Virus record (IMG/VR): IMGVR_UViG_3300017755_004695
Coordinates: 1-47,195 of that record
Direction: 5' to 3' (one strand)
Source: a virus
Length of the DNA: 47,195 nucleotides
How positions within the stretch are numbered: position 1 is the first letter of the stretch; the number at the start of each line of letters is the position of its first letter. The position numbers and the translations under genes were made by a program. The notes under the pieces are model-generated. The model saw nothing but the letters and a program-made list of their open reading frames with translations, had not been told where the DNA came from and did no database searches. This document shows, piece after piece, positions 22,317 through 31,261 of this stretch.

Positions 22317-22733
22317 TTAGTCCTGTAGTAGTTTTGGAAAGGCCTCCTCTACAACTGGTCTGGAAATTCCTGGAATTTTCTTTTTGTTTATCATGTTAAT
22401 AACTAGCTTAGCATCTTCTGGATGCACACCTTCGAGTATTCCGATAAAAATATTTTCTCTCTTGAACTTTGGCTCTTTATCACCTGGTCCACCTCTCACA
22501 AAGTATTTAAACTTTCCATTTTGTTGAGTTAAGTTACTGGCGTGAGTATGAGCTGCGGCTGCAGTATATGGTGGTTCGCCTTCAGGTAGATTCCAAGCTA
22601 TGCTGGTGTCCATTGATCCTCTTATAATATCTTTTAAAGCCCATGTCTCGTTTTCTTTTAAGATACGAACTTTATCACTTTTATTTCTTTGCTTAGCCAT
22701 TTCTTCTAAAACTTCAAATACATATTGTTTCAT
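22317..22733 (-). CDS. DUF6433-like conserved T4-type phage protein
   Basis: 138 residues. MKQYVFEVLEEMAKQRNKSD, NETWALKDIIRGSMDTSIAW and FVRGGPGDKEPKFKRENIFI then GILEGVHPEDAKLVINMINK are the landmarks I remember for DUF6433, found next to RNase H or other replication genes in T4-like cyanophages. No catalytic motif evident. ATGA-coupled to RNase H upstream, so a replication-associated role is likely. Confidence 0.75.
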   Translation of the reverse strand: MKQYVFEVLEEMAKQRNKSDKVRILKENETWALKDIIRGSMDTSIAWNLPEGEPPYTAAAAHTHASNLTQQNGKFKYFVRGGPGDKEPKFKRENIFIGILEGVHPEDAKLVINMINKKKIPGISRPVVEEAFPKLLQD

Positions 22734-23614
22734 TAAATAAACTCCTGTACACTTTTAATCAATTCATTACAACGCTTTGCTACTAAATAAGGAAAGACTT
22801 TGCCTTTCTTACCATGTAACGAAGCTGGATCTTGATCCATAAAGTTATTTATAATTTGTTTTCTTAGATCTTCTGGCGTTTCAGTAAGATCAATTAGTTT
22901 TTTATTTCTGCAATAGTTACGATACCAAGATGCCGCATAAAGCAATTCACCTTCTTCAAGATCTTGTATTATATCATCTACTTTCTTTTTAGTCATAGGT
23001 GTTTGCCTAAAGCCTTCAACAAATACATTGTCGTCTGATAAGATGTTTGGTACACCATCACCTTTGTCACCGCGTATGATGTGTGTTTGTAGATAGTATC
23101 TTGGATTTTGTTCTATCAATTCTTTTTTAAGAAGTGGTGAAAACTGTTTTACATTTTTAAATCTTTGTAATTGTAAGAAATCTCTGTAAGAAGAAACAAT
23201 CATAACTTTTTCCAATGGAATACCAATCATATTAACGGATGTATGATCTGAATTCATAGCAACCAATGTGCCTATAACATCATCGGCTTCACAACCATCA
23301 ATACGAACAACTCTGTATGGAAAGTTTTCTGCAATTTCTTCACGTACATCATTAAGTATTCTGAAAGCTTCATTCCAATCAAAAGTAGATTCGTCCCTGC
23401 CTTTTTTTCTATTAGCTTTGTATTGAGGATAAGCTTTTCTACGCCAGTTATTTGACGCATCAACAGCAAGGACCAATTCGCCATACTCATCTTTGTATCT
23501 TGTACGATACATTCTAAGGGAGTTGAGAATCATATGACGAATTAGTCGTTCATCAAACGTTTTATTAATTATAATACTCGCTAAAGCGATACCGCTGTAA
23601 TCAACAATAATCAT
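22733..23614 (-). CDS. rnh: T4-type RNase H (5'-3' flap exonuclease)
   Basis: 293 residues, close to T4 RNase H (305). MIIVDYSGIALASII has the first Asp. LVLAVDASNNWRRKAYPQYK then ANRKK matches the D...nWRr..yp.YKanR block. GCEADDVIGTLV is the second metal site, VMIVSSYRDFLQL the sDkD-like third (SSYRDF), and HIIRGDKGDGVPNI the helix-hairpin D..DGiPni motif. It removes RNA primers and flaps on the lagging strand. Expected to work with the polymerase gp43 encoded at 39106. Confidence 0.92.
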   Translation of the reverse strand: MIIVDYSGIALASIIINKTFDERLIRHMILNSLRMYRTRYKDEYGELVLAVDASNNWRRKAYPQYKANRKKGRDESTFDWNEAFRILNDVREEIAENFPYRVVRIDGCEADDVIGTLVAMNSDHTSVNMIGIPLEKVMIVSSYRDFLQLQRFKNVKQFSPLLKKELIEQNPRYYLQTHIIRGDKGDGVPNILSDDNVFVEGFRQTPMTKKKVDDIIQDLEEGELLYAASWYRNYCRNKKLIDLTETPEDLRKQIINNFMDQDPASLHGKKGKVFPYLVAKRCNELIKSVQEFI

Positions 23615-23868
23615 AATGTATACCTCCTATAAATGTAGACATCCCATAGTGTAGCATTCTTTATACCTCCTATAGGATCACCAAAGTAAGTAAAACCATT
23701 AGTTGGCTTTCTACCTTTCTTTTCTACTCTAAATTTTATCTTAGATGAATTACATGCTCTTGTGATAGATTTTACCATCTCATATTCTTGCATGTCTTGT
23801 GGATTTTTTGGATCAAATCTTCCAACCCATGAAGATGATCTATTATGTTGACCTATATGTATACCCAT
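23611..23868 (-). CDS. Small hypothetical protein, 85 residues
   Basis: MGIHIGQHNRSSSWVGRFDP then a basic strand-rich region (KIKFRVEKKGRKPTNGFTYF). Coupled to RNase H by ATGA, preceded by GGGAG and the promoter at 23899. Not recognised. Confidence 0.62.
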   Translation of the reverse strand: MGIHIGQHNRSSSWVGRFDPKNPQDMQEYEMVKSITRACNSSKIKFRVEKKGRKPTNGFTYFGDPIGGIKNATLWDVYIYRRYTL

Positions 23869-23898
23869 TTATAACTCCCTGTAAATTAATATAGTATT

Positions 23899-23927
23899 AT
23901 TATACCACAGTTTTAAAGGGATGTACA
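23899..23927 (-). promoter_or_regulatory. Sigma70-type promoter embedded in the end of the radical SAM gene
   Basis: Minus strand TGTACA (23927-23922), 17 bases ending TGG, TATAAT (23904-23899). The stop codon TAA of the upstream gene is inside the TATAAT. Would drive the 85-residue gene and RNase H. Confidence 0.72.
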
Positions 23928-25045
23928 CCGTTATTTTCACTTTTTTCAAATATTTTCCTCCAATCTAATTTTCTATGAGCATATAGCTTGTCCATGTAAT
24001 CTGTAAATAGCTCATACCAATCTTCGCTGAACTTAGGCTTATTCAGCTCAGCAATCACCTGCCCATGTTGAGGATATTTCTTTCTATACTTTTCTTTCAA
24101 GTGTTCTGGCAGGTTTCTTATTGACAAAGCTTTTGGCTTATTCACCACATTATAGAAAGTAACATTTGCACCTAAGTTCTCGTAGTACTCTTGTATTTCA
24201 TCAAGATCTTCTATGTTTAATATGCCTACAGTAACGTTTAAGCATTGCTTAAAGTTGTCTACGATCAATCTTAAGTTTTCTTCAAACTGTTTATAGTCAA
24301 TAGGATAACGAATGTATTCTAGTTTTTCTCCGAAATGATCGCAACTAACTCCAAAGTGCACATCCTTAAATTGATCTTTCAAATCTAAAACATGATGATT
24401 CTTGTATGAAAGCTGTGTTATGTTTGAATCGTAACTTAATTCAATATGTTTCTTATCATCTTCTGGTATAGCATCAATCCACTCCCAATGACGAGGTAGT
24501 TGTAAAGGCTCACCTCCTGTCATGTGAATTTCTTTGACTAAGTGAATGTGCTTGTTGATATCTGCTATAGTATCATTCCAAATATTACGTTTCATTGATT
24601 TGGCATTAGACGTAAACTTAATCTTATTAGGATCAGAAAACACAATGTCAAAATCATCACCCCATATCTCTCTCAACTCTTTACGTCTTGTTGATGAGTT
24701 AAGAGGATGACACATGTAACATGCTAAGTTACAGCTGCTGCCATTTATTCTTAGTTTAAGCCTAACATCCCTTACGTTATCATAAACACCAAATCGTTTT
24801 ATAGCTTTTAGTCTATAAGAATCGCCATACTTTTCCAGTTCATAACATTTGTTACAGTCTTTTAATTTCTCACCTTGCATAAGCTTATCGCGAATTTCTT
24901 CCATCTCATCTGAAAAGAAATATTCAAATGGTGGAACTTCTTCAGAAATTGAAAACGTATCTCCTGCTTGGCAACATAGCCTATATTGACCTGCGTTGTT
25001 CACGTATATTTCAGTGAACGGTAATGGACAATATGATTTATTCAC
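23900..25045 (-). CDS. Twitch-type radical SAM protein
   Basis: 381 residues. The radical SAM cluster motif CNLACYMC (CxxxCxxC) lies near residue 105 and is followed by IHMTGGEPLQLPRHWEWIDA with the GGEP motif that contacts SAM. Before it, CPLPFTEIYVNNAGQYRLCC and CNKCYELEKYG supply extra cysteines, possibly an auxiliary Fe-S site. The layout matches radical SAM proteins I recall in T4-like marine phages, substrate unknown. Two Fe-S assembly genes elsewhere in the window (41893-42512) could help mature it (inference). Confidence 0.85.
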   Translation of the reverse strand: MNKSYCPLPFTEIYVNNAGQYRLCCQAGDTFSISEEVPPFEYFFSDEMEEIRDKLMQGEKLKDCNKCYELEKYGDSYRLKAIKRFGVYDNVRDVRLKLRINGSSCNLACYMCHPLNSSTRRKELREIWGDDFDIVFSDPNKIKFTSNAKSMKRNIWNDTIADINKHIHLVKEIHMTGGEPLQLPRHWEWIDAIPEDDKKHIELSYDSNITQLSYKNHHVLDLKDQFKDVHFGVSCDHFGEKLEYIRYPIDYKQFEENLRLIVDNFKQCLNVTVGILNIEDLDEIQEYYENLGANVTFYNVVNKPKALSIRNLPEHLKEKYRKKYPQHGQVIAELNKPKFSEDWYELFTDYMDKLYAHRKLDWRKIFEKSENNGVHPFKTVV

Positions 25046-25394
25046 TTTTTATTTTTTTATATAAAATATGTAATATAAAAAACCAACAACCATTTATTAT
25101 TGGTTCAACAAGAGCTACAGCACCTGCTTCCCATATGCTGGCGCCTGTCATAAAATATACAACATTCATGGCAATAATGATATGACCTAGAGTATAGATT
25201 ACAGCAAGAACTAAGCTATCCATTTTTAACATTTGTCTTATAAATGGTTCTCTTGTTTTTTGTTTCATGGCTTTCCACTTAGGATCTTGTCTTAGTTTCC
25301 ATAACATCCAGTCATAGTATCTTTCTGGTTCAGGATCAGGTAGTTCTATGTGTTGGCCAGTCCCCGTCATATCTTGAGTATACTTATTCGACAT
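25038..25394 (-). CDS. DUF2061-like membrane protein, 118 residues
   Basis: A hydrophilic N-terminal 60 residues (ERYYDWMLWKLRQDPKWKAM) precedes two membrane helices (LVLAVIYTLGHIIIAMNVVY and GAVALVEPIINGCWFFILHI). The spacing and the TG...A....veP.i....y.lH pattern resemble DUF2061, a small inner-membrane family. Overlaps ThyX by 11 bases and the radical SAM gene by eight. Confidence 0.6.
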   Translation of the reverse strand: MSNKYTQDMTGTGQHIELPDPEPERYYDWMLWKLRQDPKWKAMKQKTREPFIRQMLKMDSLVLAVIYTLGHIIIAMNVVYFMTGASIWEAGAVALVEPIINGCWFFILHILYKKIKSE

Positions 25395-26067
25395 TTACAA
25401 ACTCCTCAGCCATTGGAAATATTTTAGATATAGCTTCAGCACATGCAACAGCAACTTCACTACATTCTTTTTGTGTGCCATTTGCCGAACGTAATTCAAT
25501 GAAATGAATCCAACTTCTGATAGTTCCATTCATATATAATCTAGAAGTTGTTAATCCTTCAGGTAACACTGCTCTTGCTACCTCTTTTGCGATTCCTTTT
25601 TTAATTGCCGCAGCATAAACTTGTTTGCACATCCAGATAACTCGCTTTTGTTCTCTTTCCCAATCGAGTTGGAAAGTTTTGTCATCAACTTCGATACTAC
25701 TTTGTCTATTCTCTGTATCTTGCATTCTCGCTTCTCGTGTGACAAATTGTAACTCCTTTACTGGATTTGCATATCTTTGACTAAACTCTTGAAAACTAAA
25801 ACTACGATGTCTTAATATTTGTCTGGCAATGTCGCGTGTGGTATTGATCTCAATACATGCACTTACCATTTCAAATGGTGACCAGTGCTTGTGTTTAGCA
25901 AGATATTTTAATAATTTTTCTGATGTTTTACTATTATTTTGATTTGATGGATTAGAAACTCTTGCACAAAAAGCCACCAAGTCTTGACAATCTCTTGGCA
26001 TAGCTTTTCTGCTATCGTATGTAGTAAACTCAGATGGTTTACTATAAGAAATTAATTTTGCTATCAA
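25384..26067 (-). CDS. thyX: Flavin-dependent thymidylate synthase ThyX
   Basis: 227 residues. The ThyX signature RHRSFSFQEFSQRYA is complete (family RHRxxSxxExSQRYx). KHKHWSPFEMVSACIEINTT is the upstream H.S..Eh...f block, and AVLPEGLTTSRLYMNGTIRS then WIHFIELRSANGTQ the C-terminal lP....t......n.Rsl.hfl.lR. It makes dTMP from dUMP using FAD, NADPH and methylene-tetrahydrofolate. It replaces T4's ThyA-type td and works alongside dCMP deaminase (32882) feeding dUMP. Confidence 0.95.
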   Translation of the reverse strand: MIAKLISYSKPSEFTTYDSRKAMPRDCQDLVAFCARVSNPSNQNNSKTSEKLLKYLAKHKHWSPFEMVSACIEINTTRDIARQILRHRSFSFQEFSQRYANPVKELQFVTREARMQDTENRQSSIEVDDKTFQLDWEREQKRVIWMCKQVYAAAIKKGIAKEVARAVLPEGLTTSRLYMNGTIRSWIHFIELRSANGTQKECSEVAVACAEAISKIFPMAEEFVNVE

Positions 26068-26417
26068 CTTTTTTCTCCTAATAAGTTCCAGTCATCTCCA
26101 TATGCAAGTATACAAATACTATTATATGAAGGATGATATTCAGCTATTGTATATGTCTTAGTTTTTAAATTAACAAATATCTGTATAGGAATCATTGCAG
26201 GTATATCAGATAAGCCTTCATCATCTCTTACTTTTGTAGCTGATATTCCTGTAGCTATTGATACTTCTCCATTATCTTTAATTGTTTTTAGAGCTATATC
26301 TTTTTGCTCACACATAATTGGTTTATCATTCCAAGAACCTGCAAATGCACTTTTACCTGTAATGAACCCGCCCCAAAAAGCTAGGCACCATAATATTATA
26401 ATGTAATGTTTTATCAT
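26064..26417 (-). CDS. Secreted hypothetical protein, 117 residues
   Basis: Signal peptide (HYIIILWCLAFWGGFITGKS, then AFA) followed by a mature domain with two cysteines (KPIMCEQKDIALKTI and SICILAYGDDWNLL), predicted beta-rich. Similar periplasmic proteins are present in T4-like marine phages between helicase and thyX. Function unknown. Confidence 0.68.
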   Translation of the reverse strand: MIKHYIIILWCLAFWGGFITGKSAFAGSWNDKPIMCEQKDIALKTIKDNGEVSIATGISATKVRDDEGLSDIPAMIPIQIFVNLKTKTYTIAEYHPSYNSICILAYGDDWNLLGEKS

Positions 26418-27781
26418 AGTTTAAAATCCTTAAATCTTTTTCCAGTTTCTGTTTTATCAAACACTGGTGTATCATCTACAAGCGTTTGTTGATTGTCTTC
26501 TACATCATACAATCTCATCTTACTACGATCGACACCAACCACAAATCTTTTATGTAGTGTTGGATCGTTGTAACGATTCTTTAATTGTTTTACCATGAAC
26601 TGACCTTGCTGTTCAAGTTCTTCAGTAGATATTAATGCAAACATTAAATCTGCCGTTGCGGGTAATCCAAAAGACTCACTTGTATCTTCAAGCCCAACAT
26701 CCGAGTTACTAAAACCTGAACGAGTCGTTTGCGTTGCAGAGAAGATCGGTACTTCGAACTCGACCGCAAGGCCACGTAATTCTTCAGCAATTGCTTTAAT
26801 GTAAGAGTATGAATTGATTGCACCGCCCATTCCTTTCATTCTAGAACTTGCACATATATTTAAATAATCAATAAAGATTAAGTCTGGTTCAAATTGTCTT
26901 TTTAATTTAAGTTCATTAAGTAAAGCTCTGAAATGACCTGAATGTGCTGAACCGGTTGGATATTCTTTAATAATTAATTTACCAGTTGTTTTACGAGAAA
27001 TATCTTTTACTTTTGTAGTAAACATATCTTTTGACATTTTATCAAGTTGATCGATAGGTACATTAAGTAAGTTAGCATCTATTCTTTCGGCAATTCTTTC
27101 TTCAGCCATTTCCATTGTAATGTATAAAACATTGAAACCTTGTACTAAAGCCGAGGAAGCAACATGACACATAAATAAAGACTTACCGACACCGGTACCA
27201 GCGAGAGCAATATTAAGAGTCTTACGTGGGACACCACCTTTTGTGATAGTGTTGAAGTATTCCAAATCGAATGGAAGCCTATCTTCTTCTGTGTGATAAA
27301 ATTCAAATCTTTCCTCCGCATTTTCTACATAATCGTGACCGACTTTTAAATCAAAGCCAACACCTAATGCTTTAGTTAGTAAATCAGGTAAAGCACCTTT
27401 AGTTAATTGTTCGTGCTTTCCATCGATGATTGATATTGATTCCATAATTGCAAGATATATTGCACGGTCTTGACACCATTTTTCAGTAGTATCAATTAAC
27501 CACTTATCATCTACCTTTTCACCAGTAAACAGCTGTGGTACAATATCCATAGCCAAATTATATTGTTCATCATTTAATTTATCGGCATTATCGAGTTCTA
27601 TTTTAAAAGCTTCAGCATTTGGTAGCTTATTATATTTTGCTACAAATTTACCTGCTTCTCTAAATAGTATTCGATATATACCTTCAAAGTAATCTGGTTT
27701 GATGAAAGGCAACACTTTACGCATATAGTTTTCATCAGTTAGCAGATTACGTAATATAGTTTGTTCTAAATTAGTAGGCAT
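26414..27781 (-). CDS. 41: Replicative DNA helicase, T4 gp41/DnaB type
   Basis: 455 residues. Walker A at about residues 193-201 (ALAGTGVGKSLFMCHV), Walker B in DLIFIDYLNICASS, and an ITMEMAEERIAERIDANLLN block (E.s...i..R), then VEFEVPIFSATQTTRSGFSN, the sensor Q of DnaB-family helicases. The N-terminal 150 residues are the helical domain. Forms the hexameric 5'-3' helicase with a primase. Directly downstream of uvsX and two small genes, an order familiar in T4-like cyanophages. Confidence 0.93.
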   Translation of the reverse strand: MPTNLEQTILRNLLTDENYMRKVLPFIKPDYFEGIYRILFREAGKFVAKYNKLPNAEAFKIELDNADKLNDEQYNLAMDIVPQLFTGEKVDDKWLIDTTEKWCQDRAIYLAIMESISIIDGKHEQLTKGALPDLLTKALGVGFDLKVGHDYVENAEERFEFYHTEEDRLPFDLEYFNTITKGGVPRKTLNIALAGTGVGKSLFMCHVASSALVQGFNVLYITMEMAEERIAERIDANLLNVPIDQLDKMSKDMFTTKVKDISRKTTGKLIIKEYPTGSAHSGHFRALLNELKLKRQFEPDLIFIDYLNICASSRMKGMGGAINSYSYIKAIAEELRGLAVEFEVPIFSATQTTRSGFSNSDVGLEDTSESFGLPATADLMFALISTEELEQQGQFMVKQLKNRYNDPTLHKRFVVGVDRSKMRLYDVEDNQQTLVDDTPVFDKTETGKRFKDFKL

Positions 27782-27953
27782 AGGCAGCTTTTCTTAATCC
27801 TTCGTCAACTTCTTTTTGTACCTCTTCAACTCTACTTTCTAAGTAGCTTATTGCAGTATGAATGTGACCTGTATCTTCAGGTCTTAATTTACCTTTTGCT
27901 ATTGAGATCTCATCCATCAATAGTATTAGTCTTTGACTCGATGTCATTTTCAT
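27771..27953 (-). CDS. Small helical protein between uvsX and helicase
   Basis: 60 residues from the first ATG (27953); ATGs at 27947 and 27917 are also possible. LRPEDTGHIHTAISYLESRV then a charged helix. Fully helical, acidic. Overlaps neighbours at both ends. Position suggests a replication/recombination accessory, but I do not recognise it as UvsY. Confidence 0.55.
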   Translation of the reverse strand: MKMTSSQRLILLMDEISIAKGKLRPEDTGHIHTAISYLESRVEEVQKEVDEGLRKAAYAY

Positions 27954-28245
27954 CTTTTACCTCTCTAGTTATAACGTCGCCATCACGAATACCTTGAGCC
28001 ATAATTTGTTCAAGCATTATTCCAGCAAACTCTTGTAATTTTAAATTAGAAACTTTAAGTTCTGTATCTGGTGTATATACAATATCGAAATTAAATGTCA
28101 TATCATTTTTTTTACCATTGAATTTTACTACACCGTATCTTAACACAGTTTCTGTAAACGTACCTGATAAAATTCTGACATTCCAAGCTTGGTCATCACC
28201 TCTATCAGGTATTATTTCATAATGTTTATTTTCTGATAGGACCAT
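27910..28245 (-). CDS. Conserved protein downstream of uvsX, 111 residues
   Basis: Starts MVLSENKHYEIIPDRGDDQA. A beta-rich N-terminal half (WNVRILSGTFTETVLRYGVV, MTFNFDIVY) is followed by a helix (LQEFAGIMLEQIMAQGIR). A protein of this type sits between uvsX and gene 41 in T4-like cyanophages, function unknown to me. ATG overlaps uvsX's stop by one base. Confidence 0.7.
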   Translation of the reverse strand: MVLSENKHYEIIPDRGDDQAWNVRILSGTFTETVLRYGVVKFNGKKNDMTFNFDIVYTPDTELKVSNLKLQEFAGIMLEQIMAQGIRDGDVITREVKDENDIESKTNTIDG

Positions 28246-29288
28246 TAATGTTGATCCATCTTTTCTAAACTTACAATATTATTTAGTATAGAATACTTAT
28301 TAGTTAAGTATTGTTTGAAGTCTGTTTCTTCAATTATTGGTTTCCAGAACTCTTTATTTAGCGTGTCTTTTTCTCGAACTTTTGGGTCCACCAGTTCTCC
28401 AGTTGATTTATCAACTCTGCAGTACCAACCAGGGCTTGGCTTACTAACATAATTACCAGACATAGCAACATCAAGCAGGCCAGACCAATGCTCAACACCA
28501 CCGTCCCAACTAACAGTAATAGGAATTTTAGACTTTTCTTTAACATATCTTGATTTCTCCACATTGATTACAAAGTGATAGCCTTTTATTTCTGTACCTT
28601 GTTTGTCTTGTTGACGACCAAGAATCCAAATATTATCTGCACTGTAGTAAATACCAGTACCACCAGAAACTACAGCTTTTGGAAATAAGCCAATCTCTTG
28701 ATAAGTATGGTTAACTGCAATCAAAGGTATATCTTTCATATTTAGATAAGGTGTTGTCATTCTGAATAAACCTTTTAGTGCTTTTGCTCTAGACATATCT
28801 GCCACTGATTTTTCATTTATTGCATCATCTAATTCTTTTTTAGAAGCAAGGTTACCAACCGAATCAATCACTATAATAACCTTATCATCTCTTTCCAAAC
28901 CTTCAAGTTGTGATATGATATCAAACTTAAGTTCTTCAACATTTGTAATAGGAGTATGTAATACTCTACTAGTATCAATATTATAATTTTCAAAATAAGC
29001 TTGAGGTGAACCAAATTCTGAATCATAAAATAATAATACAGCATCTTCATATTTTTTTAAATAAGCACTTGCCATTATTAATGCAAATGATGTTTTAAAA
29101 TGTTTAGATGGACCTGCAAGTACAGTAAGTCCTGGTGCTAAACCACCGTCCATTGAGCCGGACAAAGCTACGTTTATCATTGGTACATCAGTTGGTACCA
29201 TGTCTTTTTCATTAAAAAATTTAGAATCGGCAAGAATAGAAGTAAAATTACTTTTACTATTCTTTTTTAGTTTATTCATTATTGACAT
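28245..29288 (-). CDS. uvsX: UvsX RecA-like recombinase
   Basis: 347 residues. Walker A is GPSKHFKTSFAL, as in T4 UvsX (GPSKxFK). Walker B is DKVIIVIDSVGNLASKKEL, and MSRAKALKGLFRMTTPYLNM then IAVNHTYQEIGL is the loop/sensor region. The C-terminal part has VSGGTGIYYSADNIWILGRQ. Catalyses strand exchange in recombination-dependent replication. Start at 29288 has AGGAG seven bases upstream. Expressed from the promoter at 29315. Confidence 0.94.
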   Translation of the reverse strand: MSIMNKLKKNSKSNFTSILADSKFFNEKDMVPTDVPMINVALSGSMDGGLAPGLTVLAGPSKHFKTSFALIMASAYLKKYEDAVLLFYDSEFGSPQAYFENYNIDTSRVLHTPITNVEELKFDIISQLEGLERDDKVIIVIDSVGNLASKKELDDAINEKSVADMSRAKALKGLFRMTTPYLNMKDIPLIAVNHTYQEIGLFPKAVVSGGTGIYYSADNIWILGRQQDKQGTEIKGYHFVINVEKSRYVKEKSKIPITVSWDGGVEHWSGLLDVAMSGNYVSKPSPGWYCRVDKSTGELVDPKVREKDTLNKEFWKPIIEETDFKQYLTNKYSILNNIVSLEKMDQH

Positions 29289-29314
29289 TCATTTCTCCTA
29301 CAAATAATATAATT

Positions 29315-29343
29315 ATTATACCATAAATTCGTCTAATTGTAAA
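29315..29343 (-). promoter_or_regulatory. uvsX promoter embedded in the end of the C5-methyltransferase gene
   Basis: Minus strand TTTACA (29343-29338), 17 bases ending TGG, TATAAT (29320-29315). The bases from -35 to -10 encode the last residues of the upstream protein (LQLDEFMV), and its stop TAA lies within TATAAT. Confidence 0.8.
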
Positions 29344-30512
29344 GGTTTATTTTCACTAATTATCGATTGATTTTTATTATCTTGAATCATAAAATCTTGA
29401 TTCCATAATTGATTATCTAATCTGCCATCACAGAATCTTAAAACATTTTCTGCCATGTCTGTTGCAGTAGTAACTGGTACATTTTGACAGATATGATTTA
29501 AATTTTTTACACCACCTTGTAAAATAAAGTCTTGTGGTAATCCCATTATGTTTAAACATTCTCTTATAGTGAGATGTCTATCAATATCAGGATGTGTAAG
29601 TTTAGTAGGTGCACTGCCTACAAATGCACCTATGTAATTCTTTGGTATATATACACCTCTTCTCATTATATTACCACCAGATGCTAGTTTTTCATGCATT
29701 ACTTTACACCGCACTGCTTGTTTTTCAAAACCATTAGATGACATCCATTTTGATACTTCATTATATGTCACACGTTTATCTTCAATGTAATGAAGAACAT
29801 CATAACTCTTTTTGATTTTATTTTGAAATTCATTATGAGTTATGCCACCTTCAAGTTCTTCAAGTACATATTTGTAATACGGATCATCAGACGGTGTTGC
29901 TGAGTTTGTAAGTACATTCATTGGATCATCTGAATTATTATGAGTTGACCTAATAGTATCTTCAATCTTTTGATGTTTTCTTTTTACATAACTTAGTTGT
30001 GGTACTTTGTCGCCTTTCCAAAAGAAATAGAAAGATCTATCTCTTACTTGTCCGAGTCCATGAAGGAGAGACTTTGTTTTATATAACGAGAAAGTGTAGC
30101 CATGCTCTCTTCCAATTTGACGGAGACCTTCAACAATAGGCTCTCCCATCTTTGAAGCAAGTCTTGGTGCGTTTTCGCCCCAGAATACTTTAGGTTTGAG
30201 TGTACCCAAGACATAATTAGCAGAGGTAGACATCCAATCGTTAGCAGCAGCATCAGAAGATGCTGAAGTATTGAGACTAGACAAGCCAGCACAAGGACAT
30301 ACGGTATTAACAACATCGACAGAAGGTAAGTCGTATGACCTGTTATTTCCCAAAAGATAGTAGGGAACTTGTCCTTTATAATATTCCACCAAGTGTGTAT
30401 CGTTTGCTTTGAAATCTTCATAACTTAATATGTACTCCGGTTTCTTTTTGAAAACATTTTGCATTGCAATTGTTTCGCCACCTATAAGTGGTACTATGCT
30501 TGCATAATTCAT
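29316..30512 (-). CDS. DNA (cytosine-5) methyltransferase
   Basis: 398 residues. Catalytic Cys is in VVNTVCPCAGLSSLN (PC motif IV); KPKVFWGENAPRLA is motif VI (EN); YKTKSLLHGLGQVRDRSFYF is motif VIII (QxRxR). After a roughly 150-residue target-recognition region, HPDIDRHLTIRECLNIMGLP then QDF is motif IX (Rx.t.rE...lqg.P.df), with a motif X-like NVPVTTATDMA. Motif I is shortened (SIVPLIGG at the very N-terminus). The tail QLDEFMV resembles the clamp-binding tail TLEDFFV of gp43 and the neighbouring glucosyltransferase. It heads the DNA-modification island. Confidence 0.85.
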   Translation of the reverse strand: MNYASIVPLIGGETIAMQNVFKKKPEYILSYEDFKANDTHLVEYYKGQVPYYLLGNNRSYDLPSVDVVNTVCPCAGLSSLNTSASSDAAANDWMSTSANYVLGTLKPKVFWGENAPRLASKMGEPIVEGLRQIGREHGYTFSLYKTKSLLHGLGQVRDRSFYFFWKGDKVPQLSYVKRKHQKIEDTIRSTHNNSDDPMNVLTNSATPSDDPYYKYVLEELEGGITHNEFQNKIKKSYDVLHYIEDKRVTYNEVSKWMSSNGFEKQAVRCKVMHEKLASGGNIMRRGVYIPKNYIGAFVGSAPTKLTHPDIDRHLTIRECLNIMGLPQDFILQGGVKNLNHICQNVPVTTATDMAENVLRFCDGRLDNQLWNQDFMIQDNKNQSIISENKPLQLDEFMV

Positions 30513-31261
30513 TAGAGTGCAATCGTTTTCTTTACGAGATAATCTTCAACTTCTACTTTTGGTTCCCAACCTAAAGCTCTCATTTCTGAAATATCTGCAG
30601 TATTATCTTGTGCCTCACAAGGATCACCATCTCTTATTTCGATACCTTCCCATCCTGCAAGTATTCCAAGATCCATAACTACGTTTCCTACACCCGTACC
30701 AATATCATATGCCGGTTTTAATAATCTAATATCTTTACTTAAGAGTAAAACTATTGCTTCAACTACATCACTAACGTGTACAAAGTCTCTTACGTGTCTT
30801 GTAAGATAACCAATTGAACCATCAATAAGTTTACCAATAAGCATGGATTCTCTAGCTCCATCACCATAAACAGTAGTAAATCTTAAAGCTACTTGATTTT
30901 GCATAGCTGTTTCTTCATTTACTTTTTTACTTGTCCCATAAGGTGATAACCACCAGTTATGTATGCAAGAAGATGATGCATATAATAATGGTATGTTATT
31001 GTAACCACATATCTTTTGTATACGTGTAGTATTATTTACATTATTAGTCCAATACTTTTGTGGTTCTTTAAGACTTTGTCTTACATCAGCGTATGCAGCT
31101 AAATGCACAACGTGTGTTACATCGTTAGGACTAAAGTCTTCTATATCTTTTGATGGTTCATGTCTTAAATCCCATTCAACTACGTCATGGCCATCAGCTT
31201 CAAGCTTAGTTTTTAAGTGGCCGCCTATAAAACCACTTGATCCTGTAATTGCTACTTTCAT
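30512..31261 (-). CDS. NAD(P)-dependent sugar epimerase/dehydratase (extended SDR)
   Basis: 249 residues. MKVAITGSSGFIGGHLKTKL is the GxxGxxG nucleotide-binding motif. VTHVVHLAAYADVRQSLKEP is the HLAA strand, and LLYASSSCIHNWWLSPYGTS then K carries Ser and YxxxK (YGTSK). VALRFTTVYGDGAR is R..nvYGp. Shorter than typical UDP-sugar epimerases (about 310). ATGA-coupled to the glucosyltransferase upstream, so it likely makes or modifies the nucleotide sugar that enzyme uses; this link is inference. Confidence 0.85.
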   Translation of the reverse strand: MKVAITGSSGFIGGHLKTKLEADGHDVVEWDLRHEPSKDIEDFSPNDVTHVVHLAAYADVRQSLKEPQKYWTNNVNNTTRIQKICGYNNIPLLYASSSCIHNWWLSPYGTSKKVNEETAMQNQVALRFTTVYGDGARESMLIGKLIDGSIGYLTRHVRDFVHVSDVVEAIVLLLSKDIRLLKPAYDIGTGVGNVVMDLGILAGWEGIEIRDGDPCEAQDNTADISEMRALGWEPKVEVEDYLVKKTIAL

